From Bacteroidales bacterium (GTDB taxonomy: Bacteria > Bacteroidota > Bacteroidia > Bacteroidales > UBA932), in NCBI GenBank assembly GCA_017428945.1, contig JAFRPW010000036.1:1-64000 (forward strand): a stretch of DNA of 64,000 bases. The letters run 5' to 3'. The notes below the pieces were generated by a model. The model saw only the letters and a program-made list of their open reading frames with translations, did not search any database and was not told where the DNA came from. Positions within the stretch are counted from its first letter, which is position 1; the number at the start of each line of letters is the position of its first letter. The position numbers were made by a program, and so were the translations under genes. This document shows positions 1 to 6,905 of the stretch, piece by piece.

Positions 1-214
1 CGAAGAGGAAATTGTTTTATTAATCCTTTTTAACACTCGCAATGAACATCGCGGGTAAGGTTGTTGTTGGGTGTGGTATAGGCATATCCCTCGCTGGGAA
101 CTCCTGTGCGATGAGAAGATTGGATTTATAGAGGAAATATAATCATTTTCCGTAGCGAAGTGCTTCTACCGTCCCCAACTTTGGGACGATAGGCGCAGTA
201 AGGTAAATAATTCG
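1..214. other. left-edge stretch without a recognisable gene
   Basis: No convincing gene is visible. A short minus-strand frame ends at a TAA at 30-32 and is open for only about 31 codons back to an in-frame stop, with no start codon. It could be a gene remnant but I cannot identify it. The stretch also holds a degenerate hairpin at 159-199 (listed separately). Confidence 0.4.
159..199. repeat. degenerate hairpin resembling the 88-bp repeat family
   Basis: Arms at 159-175 and 183-199 are complementary at about 12 of 17 positions. The centre (GTCCC...TTTGGGAC) and flank (TAGGCGCA) resemble the right half of the copy at 19396-19485. This may be a decayed half-copy of that family; the similarity was judged by eye. 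Confidence 0.35.
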
Positions 215-222
215 TATCTTTA
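215..222 (+). promoter_or_regulatory. -7 box TATCTTTA upstream of the esterase gene
   Basis: TATCTTTA is one base from the Bacteroidetes TAnnTTTG -7 consensus and lies 22 bases before the ATG at 245. No clear -33 TTG was seen. Confidence 0.4.
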
Positions 223-244
223 GAGCGATAAATCACAATTCTTC

Positions 245-928
245 ATGCTTGAGGAACTCTTCATAGGTAACCGAAGGTGCCGGCTGTTCGGGTCGGAGGC
301 ACCGGCGTGTGTCCTGGTGCAGCCGTCGGCCCGCCATGAAAATGCCACTCTGGAAGGCGAAGCGGCGCAGATTGCATCACTCTCCGGAATCCCCTTCCTT
401 CTTGCCACCATAGAGCTCGGGGACTGGATGGTCGAGCTCATGCCTTGGGCCGATGCCAATGTATCCAGGGATCCCGAGGCGGGGTTTCATGCACAGGACA
501 CCCTCCAGTACGTCCTTCTCCAGCTCCTTCCGGAACTGAGAGGGCGTTACGGTCCCCTGCCGGTCATTCTTGGCGGGTACTCCCTGGGCGGCCTCTTTGC
601 GCTGTGGGCCAGCTCGCAGACGGATTCTTTCACTGCCATCGCCGCAGCATCACCGTCAGTTTGGATCCACGGATGGATACCCTACGCTCGCAAGCACGTC
701 CCAATGGCGGAAAGTGTGTATCTCTCACTGGGGAAGGACGAAGAACATGTCAGGAACCAGGCCATAGCCCGCGTAGGGGACAACATTAGGGCTCAGTATG
801 GGCTATTGCAGGAACAGCTTGGAGAAAACAACTGCACCCTTGTCTGGGAGGAAGGCGGCCACTTCACGGACAACGAAGGCCGGCTTGCCAGAGCGTTCGC
901 GTGGAGCATCAAGGCCTGCTGCGGGTAG
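245..928 (+). CDS. alpha/beta-hydrolase esterase
   Basis: A 227-residue cytoplasmic protein with no signal peptide. It has the nucleophile elbow G-Y-S-L-G-G with Ser113 as likely nucleophile, an acidic residue near Asp165 (GKDEE) and a C-terminal His206 (GGHFTD), giving a complete Ser-Asp-His triad. The spacing resembles small esterases of the esterase D / putative-esterase type. The substrate cannot be read from sequence. It is a single gene convergent with the PNPOx-like lipoprotein gene, with only about 16 bases between stops. Confidence 0.75.
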   Translation: MLEELFIGNRRCRLFGSEAPACVLVQPSARHENATLEGEAAQIASLSGIPFLLATIELGDWMVELMPWADANVSRDPEAGFHAQDTLQYVLLQLLPELRGRYGPLPVILGGYSLGGLFALWASSQTDSFTAIAAASPSVWIHGWIPYARKHVPMAESVYLSLGKDEEHVRNQAIARVGDNIRAQYGLLQEQLGENNCTLVWEEGGHFTDNEGRLARAFAWSIKACCG

Positions 929-944
929 ACCAAACAAACAATCC

Positions 945-1448
945 TTAGAAGTCAACCTCTACCGGGGCGGCAGTGAATGAGTTGAAGGTGGCTTTTGCGT
1001 CCTTGAGGAAGTAGACGGCGGTGTTGTCGTCGTTCTCATCGTACATGGAGCGAAGGCCGGGATTGGCGTCCAGCATGGCTTTCTTGATTTCCACGCGGGG
1101 GTCCTCCACAAGGGTGGCGCAAATGCGAAGCCAGCGCTCGCCGTCAAAGGCACAGATGGCAACCTTGGGATTGGCTGCAATCTGCTTTGCCACATTCTTT
1201 ACATGGCCGGTCTGGATGTAAAGCTTGCCCTCTATGATTTCCGCAGTACCGAAAGGACGGACCTGGGGCTGGTCACCGTCTTCTGTGGCCAGGAAACAAA
1301 CGCCTGCCTTATGCAGGAAGTCTCTCACTTGTTGCATGTTTTCTGTATTTGATGATTTGTACTGGGATGGGTCCACAGTGTCCTTGGCCGGCTGCCCGCA
1401 GCACACAAGTGCTGCCGCCGCAATTGCAAGGAGTATTATTCTTTTCAT
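945..1448 (-). CDS. lipoprotein with pyridoxamine 5'-phosphate oxidase-like split-barrel domain
   Basis: A 167-residue protein. The first 17 residues form a lipoprotein signal ending in a VCC lipobox, so it should be membrane-anchored outside the cytoplasm, which is unusual for this fold. Residues about 37-167 match the FMN-binding split-barrel family (FLATEDGDQPQVRPF, then the TGHVKNVAKQI and AICAFDGERWLRI segments). The family binds FMN or F420 and includes nitroreductase-like members; the substrate is unknown. A good -7 box lies 22 bases upstream. The possibility that the leader is a spurious upstream extension is reduced because the promoter sits directly before this ATG. Confidence 0.75.
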   Translation of the reverse strand: MKRIILLAIAAAALVCCGQPAKDTVDPSQYKSSNTENMQQVRDFLHKAGVCFLATEDGDQPQVRPFGTAEIIEGKLYIQTGHVKNVAKQIAANPKVAICAFDGERWLRICATLVEDPRVEIKKAMLDANPGLRSMYDENDDNTAVYFLKDAKATFNSFTAAPVEVDF

Positions 1449-1469
1449 GGGTAAAGCTTTACTCTAGTA

Positions 1470-1498
1470 CAAAGATAGCAAAAATGTACATAATTCAA
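1470..1498 (-). promoter_or_regulatory. promoter of the PNPOx-like lipoprotein gene
   Basis: On the minus strand TATCTTTG (1477-1470) matches TAnnTTTG, with a TTG -33 at 1498-1496 and an 18-base spacer. Confidence 0.6.
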
Positions 1499-1510
1499 TT
1501 CCTCCTGTAA

Positions 1511-1598
1511 TGCACTTAGCGGTCCAAAGTATGGACCGCCAGGTGCAAAAATGGCCTTAAATGAGCTTAGGGGTACAGGGTTTGGACCGCTAAGTGCA
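1511..1598. repeat. 88-bp double-hairpin intergenic repeat, copy 1
   Basis: The outer arms TGCACTTAGCGGTCCAAA (1511-1528) and its exact reverse complement (1581-1598) form a perfect 18-bp inverted repeat. Inside, two smaller hairpins are possible: 1511-1525 with 1532-1546 (13 of 15 matches), and 1569-1583 with 1584-1598 in weaker form. A second full copy with the same layout lies at 19396-19485. It sits between divergent genes, 22 bases upstream of the preA -7 box. Confidence 0.8.
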
Positions 1599-1619
1599 TT
1601 CCGGCTCACGAATTTTTCT

Positions 1620-1627
1620 TATATTTA
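1620..1627 (+). promoter_or_regulatory. -7 box upstream of the dihydropyrimidine dehydrogenase gene
   Basis: TATATTTA, one mismatch to TAnnTTTG, 22 bases before the ATG at 1650. The 88-bp repeat occupies the region just upstream, where the -33 contact would be expected. Confidence 0.45.
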
Positions 1628-1649
1628 CACCGATAAACCGTAGACGCTT

Positions 1650-3092
1650 ATGCATATCCTGGAAGAAGCATCAAGATGCCTGCTGTGCGCCGATGCGCCG
1701 TGCAGCAAGGCATGCAGGGGCGGAGACCCCGCAAGGGCCCTGAGGGCCATCCGTTTTGACAACATGGCCGTAGCCCGGAAGTGGGTGAAGGACTGCACGG
1801 AAGAGGATCTGGAGGCAGCTGAGAAGGCCTGCATCCACTACGACCGCCCCATCCGCATCCGAGAGATAGCCAAGGGCCTCCCGGAGGTTCCGTCAAAGCA
1901 GCTGCCAAGCCTGGAGATAGACTTCTGCGGCCTGCGCTGCGAGAACCCCTTCTTCCTGGCATCATCGGCAATATGCACCAACTACGAGATGGTTGCCCGC
2001 GCCTTTGAGGCAGGCTGGGCCGGGGTGTATTACAAGACCATCTGCATGCAGGATATAAAGGAAGTATCGCCCCGCTTCGACGCCGTCTACGGCAAGGGAA
2101 AGACGGGCGATTTCTACGGCTTCCGCAACATGGAGCAGCTAAGCGAGAACCCCGTAGACGTGGACTTCGACATCCTGAGGCGCCTCAAGAGGGACTACCC
2201 CTCAAAGATTGTCATCGCCTCCATCATGGGAGAGAAGGAGGACGACTGGATAGAGCTCGCCCAAAAGGCCGAGGAGGCCGGATGCGACGCCGTGGAGCTC
2301 AATTATTCCTGCCCTCAGATGCGTCAGACCGGCATGGGCTGCGACGTGGGGCAGGACCCGGAGCTGGTGACTTTTTTCACCGCCTACGTCAAGCGCAGCG
2401 TCAGCATCCCCGTCATCCCCAAGATGACCCCCAACATCGCCCACATCTGCGATCCCGCCATGGGAGCATACTTTGCCGGGGCCGATGCCATATCGGCCAT
2501 CAATACCATCAAGAGCGTCACCATGGGGGACGGTTCCGAGGTGAGCGGGGACCAGACCGGGTCCGGCTACTCCGGAAGGGCCGTCAAGCCCATCGCCCTG
2601 AGGCATATCCTGGCCATGGCAAAGAACCCCATCATGAAGAACATACAGCTAAGCGGCGTAGGCGGCATTGAGACCTGGAAGGACGCCCTGGAGTTCATCG
2701 GGCTGGGATGCCGTAACGTGCAGGTGTGCACCGCCGTGATGCAGTACGGCTACCGCATAATCGACGATCTGATTCTTGGCCTGCAAAACTATATGGCCGA
2801 CAGGGGCGCCAAGAATCTCTCCACCCTTGTGGGAGCGCTCCTGCCGCAGTTCCACCTGCCGTCGGACCTTGACCGCAGCACCATCGTCTATCCAAGGTTC
2901 GACACCTCAAAGTGCATAGGCTGCGGGCGCTGCACCATCTCCTGCGCCGATGGAGGCCACCAGGCCCTCGTCTTCGACACGGAGGCCCGGAGGCCCCGGT
3001 TCATCGGGCCCAAATGCGTCGGCTGCCACCTATGCAGGCTGGTATGCCCTGTAGGTGCCATATCGTCCTCCAGGCGCGTGGAGAAAAGATAG
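1650..3092 (+). CDS. preA: PreA-type dihydropyrimidine dehydrogenase with N-terminal Fe-S segment
   Basis: 480 residues. Residues about 90-400 are the dihydroorotate-dehydrogenase-like FMN barrel (PFFLASSAICTNYEM; NYSCPQM; GMGCDVGQDPE; KMTPN). The C-terminus carries two ferredoxin clusters (CIGCGRCTISC and CVGCHLCRLVCP). The family reduces uracil and thymine with electrons from an NAD(P)H-binding PreT partner. The first ~75 residues carry CLLCADAPCSKAC, a motif normally found at the start of PreT or of eukaryotic DPD, so this looks like a partial fusion. No PreT gene is adjacent. Cys in GMGCDVGQ lies in the active-site loop where DPD has its catalytic cysteine two positions later. The role is assigned from the family; direction (reduction or oxidation) is not known. 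Confidence 0.85.
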   Translation: MHILEEASRCLLCADAPCSKACRGGDPARALRAIRFDNMAVARKWVKDCTEEDLEAAEKACIHYDRPIRIREIAKGLPEVPSKQLPSLEIDFCGLRCENPFFLASSAICTNYEMVARAFEAGWAGVYYKTICMQDIKEVSPRFDAVYGKGKTGDFYGFRNMEQLSENPVDVDFDILRRLKRDYPSKIVIASIMGEKEDDWIELAQKAEEAGCDAVELNYSCPQMRQTGMGCDVGQDPELVTFFTAYVKRSVSIPVIPKMTPNIAHICDPAMGAYFAGADAISAINTIKSVTMGDGSEVSGDQTGSGYSGRAVKPIALRHILAMAKNPIMKNIQLSGVGGIETWKDALEFIGLGCRNVQVCTAVMQYGYRIIDDLILGLQNYMADRGAKNLSTLVGALLPQFHLPSDLDRSTIVYPRFDTSKCIGCGRCTISCADGGHQALVFDTEARRPRFIGPKCVGCHLCRLVCPVGAISSSRRVEKR

Positions 3093-3103
3093 CTATCCTG
3101 TTA

Positions 3104-3295
3104 CTAAGCGAATTCTATGGTGTTGTCCGGAGTTATCCGGGCGATGGTGGCAAGGGAGAGGTAATGGATTCCGTGGTACCGGAGGAACTGCCCGCCGGCG
3201 GCGAAGCCTTTTTCCACAAGGAAGCCCATTCCCACAATCTGGGCACCGGACTGCCGGCAGAGGTCAATGATGCAGCCGCTGGCGTGGCGGGTATA
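3104..3295 (-). pseudogene. xpt: C-terminal remnant of xanthine phosphoribosyltransferase
   Basis: The minus strand reads 64 sense codons from 3295 down to a TAG at 3104-3106. The translation includes SGAQIVGMGFLVEKGF, GGQFLRYHGI and SLATIARI, which match the last third of XPRT (the GA-V-G-G-IEKSF, GG-LRE-G and SLA-I segments). In-frame TAA at 3296-3298 precedes it and no start is present, so about two thirds of the ~190-residue protein is missing. The sequence switches abruptly to AT-rich DNA at the break. XPRT salvages xanthine; this copy cannot be functional. Confidence 0.8.
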
Positions 3296-3465
3296 TTATT
3301 AATAATCAGCGGTTTATGTAATAATATGCATGAGGGGGCTCATGCGTATTATTTGTTAAATTACTATAATTCAATCAATTACCCGCCACAACACATCCTA
3401 TTTTCGCGTTTACAACAAAAATTCCTATATTTATACTTTGAAAACCAGTGAGATAATTATACATC
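3296..3465. other. AT-rich insert next to the xpt break
   Basis: About 170 bases of AT-rich sequence, unlike its GC-rich surroundings, run from the xpt truncation point to the next gene. It contains the palindrome at 3320-3353 and a possible -7 box TATATTTA at 3426-3433 serving the gene at 3466. No coding sequence was seen. Confidence 0.6.
3320..3353. repeat. 15-bp near-perfect palindrome with 4-base loop
   Basis: AATAATATGCATGAG (3320-3334), GGGG, then CTCATGCGTATTATT (3339-3353): 14 of 15 positions pair. No T-run follows, so it is not a classic terminator. It lies beside the xpt break and could be an operator or a recombination scar. Confidence 0.7.
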
Positions 3466-4296
3466 ATGAAACGAACCGTACTCTCCATTCTCTTTATCTT
3501 CTCCCTGCTTTCCTGCAGCCAGGCCCGCAGCTTTGAGGTTACCGGCCCTCAGGGCGGTATCTCCTTCAAGGTGAGCCTTCCGGAAGGATTCAATCCCCAG
3601 ACGGACATGTGCCCGATGGTTATCCTAATGCATGGCATCTTCTCCAGCAAGGACTACAACCCCATGCCCTCGATTGCCAAGGGCCTTGCCAAAGCCGGCA
3701 TCGGCTCCATCCGCTTTGACTTCAACGGTCACGGAAAGAGCCAGGGCAAGATGCAGGAAATGACAGTGGAAAAGGAGATTGCCGATGCCATGGCCGTCCT
3801 GGAATACGTCAAGGGGCTTCCGTATGTCTCTGAGATCGGCTTCCTTGGCCACTCACAGGGCGGTGTGGTTGCCTCCATGGCGGCAGGGCGGCTTGCCAGC
3901 CAGAGCAAGGTTGTCCCGTACGGATTGGTTCTGATTGCCCCGGGCGCCGTAATCAAGGAGGCCTGCCAGGGCGGAAAGTTCTTCAACGCCCGGTTCGACC
4001 CCAATGACCCTCCGGAGTATGTCCGATGCTGGATCTTCAACAAGCTTGGACGGGAATATCTCCTGACAACCCAGAACCTGGACATCTACGGCACAGCTGC
4101 GGCATACAAAGGCAAGGTCTGCATCCTCCACGGCACCAAGGACACCATCGTCCCCATGTGGTGCAGCGAGCGCTACAAGGAAGCATACGGCAGCAATGCC
4201 CGGCTCACCACCATAGACGGCGAGAACCACACCATCACCAAACGGAGGGACGATGTGGTCAGGGAGGTCGTGGAGTTTTTCAAGGGGATAGAGTAA
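3466..4296 (+). CDS. alpha/beta-hydrolase lipoprotein, cinnamoyl/feruloyl-esterase-like
   Basis: 276 residues with a lipoprotein signal (LLSC, Cys17), so probably anchored in the periplasm or outer membrane. The triad is visible: Ser130 in GHSQGG, Asp226 in HGTKDTIVP, and His255 in GENHTI; the oxyanion segment is LMHGIFSS. Overall layout fits the dienelactone/cinnamoyl-esterase type of hydrolase that removes acyl groups from sugars or phenolics. Substrate unknown. Transcribed alone. Confidence 0.75.
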   Translation: MKRTVLSILFIFSLLSCSQARSFEVTGPQGGISFKVSLPEGFNPQTDMCPMVILMHGIFSSKDYNPMPSIAKGLAKAGIGSIRFDFNGHGKSQGKMQEMTVEKEIADAMAVLEYVKGLPYVSEIGFLGHSQGGVVASMAAGRLASQSKVVPYGLVLIAPGAVIKEACQGGKFFNARFDPNDPPEYVRCWIFNKLGREYLLTTQNLDIYGTAAAYKGKVCILHGTKDTIVPMWCSERYKEAYGSNARLTTIDGENHTITKRRDDVVREVVEFFKGIE

Positions 4297-4353
4297 ACCT
4301 GCCGGTTGAGACCGTGACAGCAAGTGGCTGAACACCAGGCTATTAAGCAACTA

Positions 4354-4377
4354 TCCCTGGGCATCATGCCCCAGGGA
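4354..4377. terminator. possible bidirectional hairpin terminator
   Basis: TCCCTGGG (4354-4361) pairs perfectly with CCCAGGGA (4370-4377) across an 8-base loop, 58 bases after the lipoprotein esterase stop. There is no immediate T-run, so termination is uncertain. Confidence 0.4.
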
Positions 4378-4450
4378 CAAACTGTCAAATTACTGTTTTT
4401 CAATTAGTTACGCTCACGCGGACATCACTTGTTCCAGCAATCGCAAGGAC

Positions 4451-4560
4451 ACTGTCACCTGCGGCCACATTTTCCCGTGTTTTCGTGGCCTGGGGTGACG
4501 GCCTTGTCATGCGCGGCCACGCTTTGCCGCGTTTTTGTGGCCTGGGGTGACGGTGCTGGA
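4451..4560 (-). repeat. 52-bp tandem repeat array, left copy (minus orientation)
   Basis: One full 52-bp unit (4489-4540) flanked by a 38-base partial (4451-4488) and a 20-base partial (4541-4560). Read on the minus strand it is the same unit as the array at 5757-5992: GGCCACaAAAACGCGG, then GTGGCCGCGCATGACA, then GTCACCCCAGG. It lies upstream of the HIT gene promoter. The two arrays are inverted relative to each other. Confidence 0.85.
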
Positions 4561-4679
4561 CCTGGCCCAAGGGGGTAGAGCTGGACCTGGTCCAAACCTT
4601 AAGACATTTTATGCCATTTGTGCGGAAAATGACTGTCATATTTTTTCAGACCTTCCGCAAAGATGTGACAATAATTGCT

Positions 4680-4687
4680 TATCTTTA
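4680..4687 (+). promoter_or_regulatory. -7 box of the HIT-DUF1963 pair
   Basis: TATCTTTA, one mismatch to TAnnTTTG, 20 bases before the ATG at 4708. It argues against an upstream TTG start at 4675. Confidence 0.45.
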
Positions 4688-4707
4688 CAGAAATAAACCA
4701 TACACCT

Positions 4708-5124
4708 ATGCCTGACAATTGCCTTTACTGTAAAAACAAGGCCATACTTGACCAGCTTATGATCAAGATTGCGGACCTTGAAGTATCTACCCTTTACCTT
4801 TTCCGCGAGCAGACTCATCCGGGCCGATGCGTGGTTGCCTACAAGGACCACGCCGGCGGGCAGACGGACATCCCCGAGGCCGACTGGGTCCGTTTCATGC
4901 TGGACACCCGCCGCGCCGCCATGGCCATAGAGAAGGCCTTCCATCCCGCAAAGATGAACTTCGGCGCGTACTCGGACACCCTGGCCCATCCCCACTGGCA
5001 CCTTGTTCCCAAATACAAGGACGGCCCGGAATGGGGCGGCACCTTTGCCATGAATCCCAAGGAGACCTACCTCACGGACGCGGAGTACGAGGAGACCATC
5101 GGCAAGATAAAGGCCAATCTGTAG
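4708..5124 (+). CDS. HIT-like nucleotide-binding hydrolase
   Basis: 138 residues from ATG 4708. An upstream TTG start would overlap the -7 box. The histidine triad is present as HPHWHLVPK near residue 100, preceded by a CLYC pair at the N-terminus that may bind zinc. HIT proteins hydrolyse nucleoside phosphoramidates or dinucleoside polyphosphates through the middle histidine. The gene is followed after 6 bases by the DUF1963 gene, so they are probably co-transcribed. The pair is enclosed by inverted 52-bp repeat arrays. Confidence 0.8.
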   Translation: MPDNCLYCKNKAILDQLMIKIADLEVSTLYLFREQTHPGRCVVAYKDHAGGQTDIPEADWVRFMLDTRRAAMAIEKAFHPAKMNFGAYSDTLAHPHWHLVPKYKDGPEWGGTFAMNPKETYLTDAEYEETIGKIKANL

Positions 5125-5130
5125 GCGCCC

Positions 5131-5754
5131 ATGGCAATAAAGATTAAACTGGAAGCGGTTGAGACAGAGCTCTTCTGCTCCTCCAAGTGGTGGGGAGACC
5201 CTGACCTCCCGGCCGATATGGAATACCCCACAGCCCACGCCACGGAAGACGGCGAGGAGTTCGACTACCCCCTCACCTTCATCTGCCAGATAGACTGTGC
5301 CGATATCGCCCCCCTGGACCCCCAGGGCATTCTCCCCCGCGAAGGCATGTTCTACGTCTTTGCCGGCCTGGACGAGTACCTGGGCCTGGATTCCCCCTGG
5401 CACAACGGCCCCGGCCTCTGGGACAGGAAGCAGGTGGCGGTAAAGTACACCAAGTCCGTCAATTTCGAGACCTTCCGCAGCGCCATCCTGGTGGACGATG
5501 AGGACAATTCCCTCACCCAGCCAGCCCTTAAAATGACCTTTGAGACATGCCCTGACGATGAGCCCTGCACCCGTCTGCTGGGCTGTCCTGCGCTCCCCGG
5601 GCTCCGTGAAGAGTTCCCGGACTGCGTGAACTTCCTGCAGATTGCCTCCGGCACCGCCGGCCTTCAGTTCCAGGATGGCGGCATGCTGAATCTCATCTAC
5701 AAGCCCACTGACTTTGAGGCTGGCAAGTGGAAACTAGTCCGTGGGGTCATGTGA
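5131..5754 (+). CDS. DUF1963 (YwqG-like) protein
   Basis: 207 residues, cytoplasmic. The pattern SSKWWGDPDLP, LTFICQIDCADIAP, GMFYVFAGLDEYLG and, near the end, FLQIASGT and DGGMLNLIY matches the YwqG/DUF1963 family, whose biochemical role is not known. The second gene of a two-gene unit with the HIT protein. Its stop lies 2 bases before the right-hand 52-bp repeat array. Confidence 0.75.
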   Translation: MAIKIKLEAVETELFCSSKWWGDPDLPADMEYPTAHATEDGEEFDYPLTFICQIDCADIAPLDPQGILPREGMFYVFAGLDEYLGLDSPWHNGPGLWDRKQVAVKYTKSVNFETFRSAILVDDEDNSLTQPALKMTFETCPDDEPCTRLLGCPALPGLREEFPDCVNFLQIASGTAGLQFQDGGMLNLIYKPTDFEAGKWKLVRGVM

Positions 5755-5756
5755 GA

Positions 5757-5992
5757 CCACGAAAACGCGGGGAAACGTGGCCGCAGATGACAGGGACATC
5801 ACCCCAGGCCACGGAAACACGGGAAAACGTGGCCGCGCATGACAGGGACATCACCCCAGGCCACGAAAACGCGGGGAAACGTGGCCGCGCATGACAGGAA
5901 CGTCACGCCAGGCCACGGAAACACAGGAAAACGTGGCCGCAGATGACAGGGATGTCACGCCAGGCCACGAAAACGGCCCCGAATGTGGCGGC
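5757..5992 (+). repeat. 52-bp tandem repeat array, right copy (4.5 units)
   Basis: Units at 5757-5808, 5809-5860, 5861-5912, 5913-5964 and a partial unit at 5965-5992. Each begins CCACGAAAAC or CCACGGAAAC and contains GTGGCCGC, GCATGACAGG or AGATGACAGG, and TCACCCCAGG or TCACGCCAGG. Within a unit CCACG and CGTGG can pair around about 14 bases. Units differ at only a few positions. The array ends 7 bases before the -7 box of the EamA gene. Confidence 0.9.
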
Positions 5993-5999
5993 AAAGTGC

Positions 6000-6007
6000 T
6001 ATATTTG
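6000..6007 (+). promoter_or_regulatory. -7 box of the EamA transporter gene
   Basis: TATATTTG matches the consensus exactly, 13 bases before ATG 6021. The region upstream is the repeat array and no -33 TTG is visible at the expected place. Confidence 0.6.
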
Positions 6008-6020
6008 CACAAAAAAAGAG

Positions 6021-6905
6021 ATGTGGTGGCTTCTGGCATTTTTATCGGCAGCACTGCTGGGCTGCTATGACTCCTTCAAGAAGATAGCGCTTAAGGGGAA
6101 CGCCGTTATTCCCGTGCTGTTCCTGAACACGGTGATATCGGCCGCCATCATGTCACCGTTCGTGTTCCAGACTGGCTGGGGAGGATGGGATGTGCAGAAG
6201 TGGATAGTGATGAAGAGTGCACTGGTGCTGTCATCGTGGGTGGCCGGGTACTACGCCATGAAGCATCTGCCTCTCACCATAGTGGGGCCGGTGAACGCAT
6301 CGCGCCCGGTTCTGGTTCTCATAGGCGCAGTACTCCTTTTCGGAGAACGGCTCAATCTCCTTCAGGGCTCCGGCGTTGCACTTGCCCTTCTGGCACTTTT
6401 CCTGATGAAACGTACCGGAGAGAAAGAAGGCATCCAGACTCATAACAACAGATGGGTGGCGTGTCTTATACTTTCCGTCATCCTTGGTGCTGCCAGCGGT
6501 CTCTACGACAAGTTTCTCATGTCTCCGGAGCACCTCGGACTGGACAAAAAACAGGTCCTGGGGTGGTACACGCTGTATCAGGCCGGAATGATGGGCCTTC
6601 TGCTGCTCCTGACAAACGGTCCATCGGCAAAGGCTGCCGGAGTGGCATCGGCAAAAGGATTCCGGTGGTCCTGGGCCATTCCCTTTATCAGCATCTTCCT
6701 GTGTGCGGCCGATTATGCCTACCTCCAGGCCCTTGCCAGTCCGGAGGCCCTCATCGCCGTGGTCTCGATGATACGCCGAGGTAGCGTTCTGGTGAGCTTT
6801 GCGATAGGCGCACTGCTGCTTCACGAAAAGAATCTCCGGGCCAAGGCGATGGACCTTGCCCTTCTTCTGGGAAGTATGGTACTGCTGTTCCTGGGCTCCA
6901 GCTAG
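6021..6905 (+). CDS. EamA/DMT-family membrane transporter
   Basis: 294 residues from ATG 6021. A longer frame starting inside the repeat array was rejected because the -7 box at 6000-6007 lies between. About ten hydrophobic segments are arranged as two five-helix halves, the EamA pattern (LGCYDSFKKIAL near the start, VGPVNASRPVLVLIGAVLLFGE in the first half, and the matching VSMIRRGSVLVSFAIGALLLHE in the second). The family exports or imports small metabolites; the substrate is unknown. The stop overlaps that of the convergent BASS-family gene by 4 bases. Confidence 0.75.
   Translation: MWWLLAFLSAALLGCYDSFKKIALKGNAVIPVLFLNTVISAAIMSPFVFQTGWGGWDVQKWIVMKSALVLSSWVAGYYAMKHLPLTIVGPVNASRPVLVLIGAVLLFGERLNLLQGSGVALALLALFLMKRTGEKEGIQTHNNRWVACLILSVILGAASGLYDKFLMSPEHLGLDKKQVLGWYTLYQAGMMGLLLLLTNGPSAKAAGVASAKGFRWSWAIPFISIFLCAADYAYLQALASPEALIAVVSMIRRGSVLVSFAIGALLLHEKNLRAKAMDLALLLGSMVLLFLGSS

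Noticed and set aside
1..214. Fragment of a gene on the minus strand ending at 30-32
   Set aside because: The frame is only about 31 codons with no start and no recognised similarity.
2912..3451. Plus-strand frame following preA
   Set aside because: It overlaps preA out of frame, then crosses the xpt remnant in antisense and the AT-rich insert. No family similarity was seen.
4708..5754. HIT-DUF1963 pair as a transposon
   Set aside because: Inverted arrays flank it, but there is no transposase or recombinase and no target-site duplication visible. It is kept only as a cassette hypothesis.
5943..6020. Upstream extension of the EamA transporter start
   Set aside because: The extension is translated from the repeat array and would start before the -7 box at 6000-6007.
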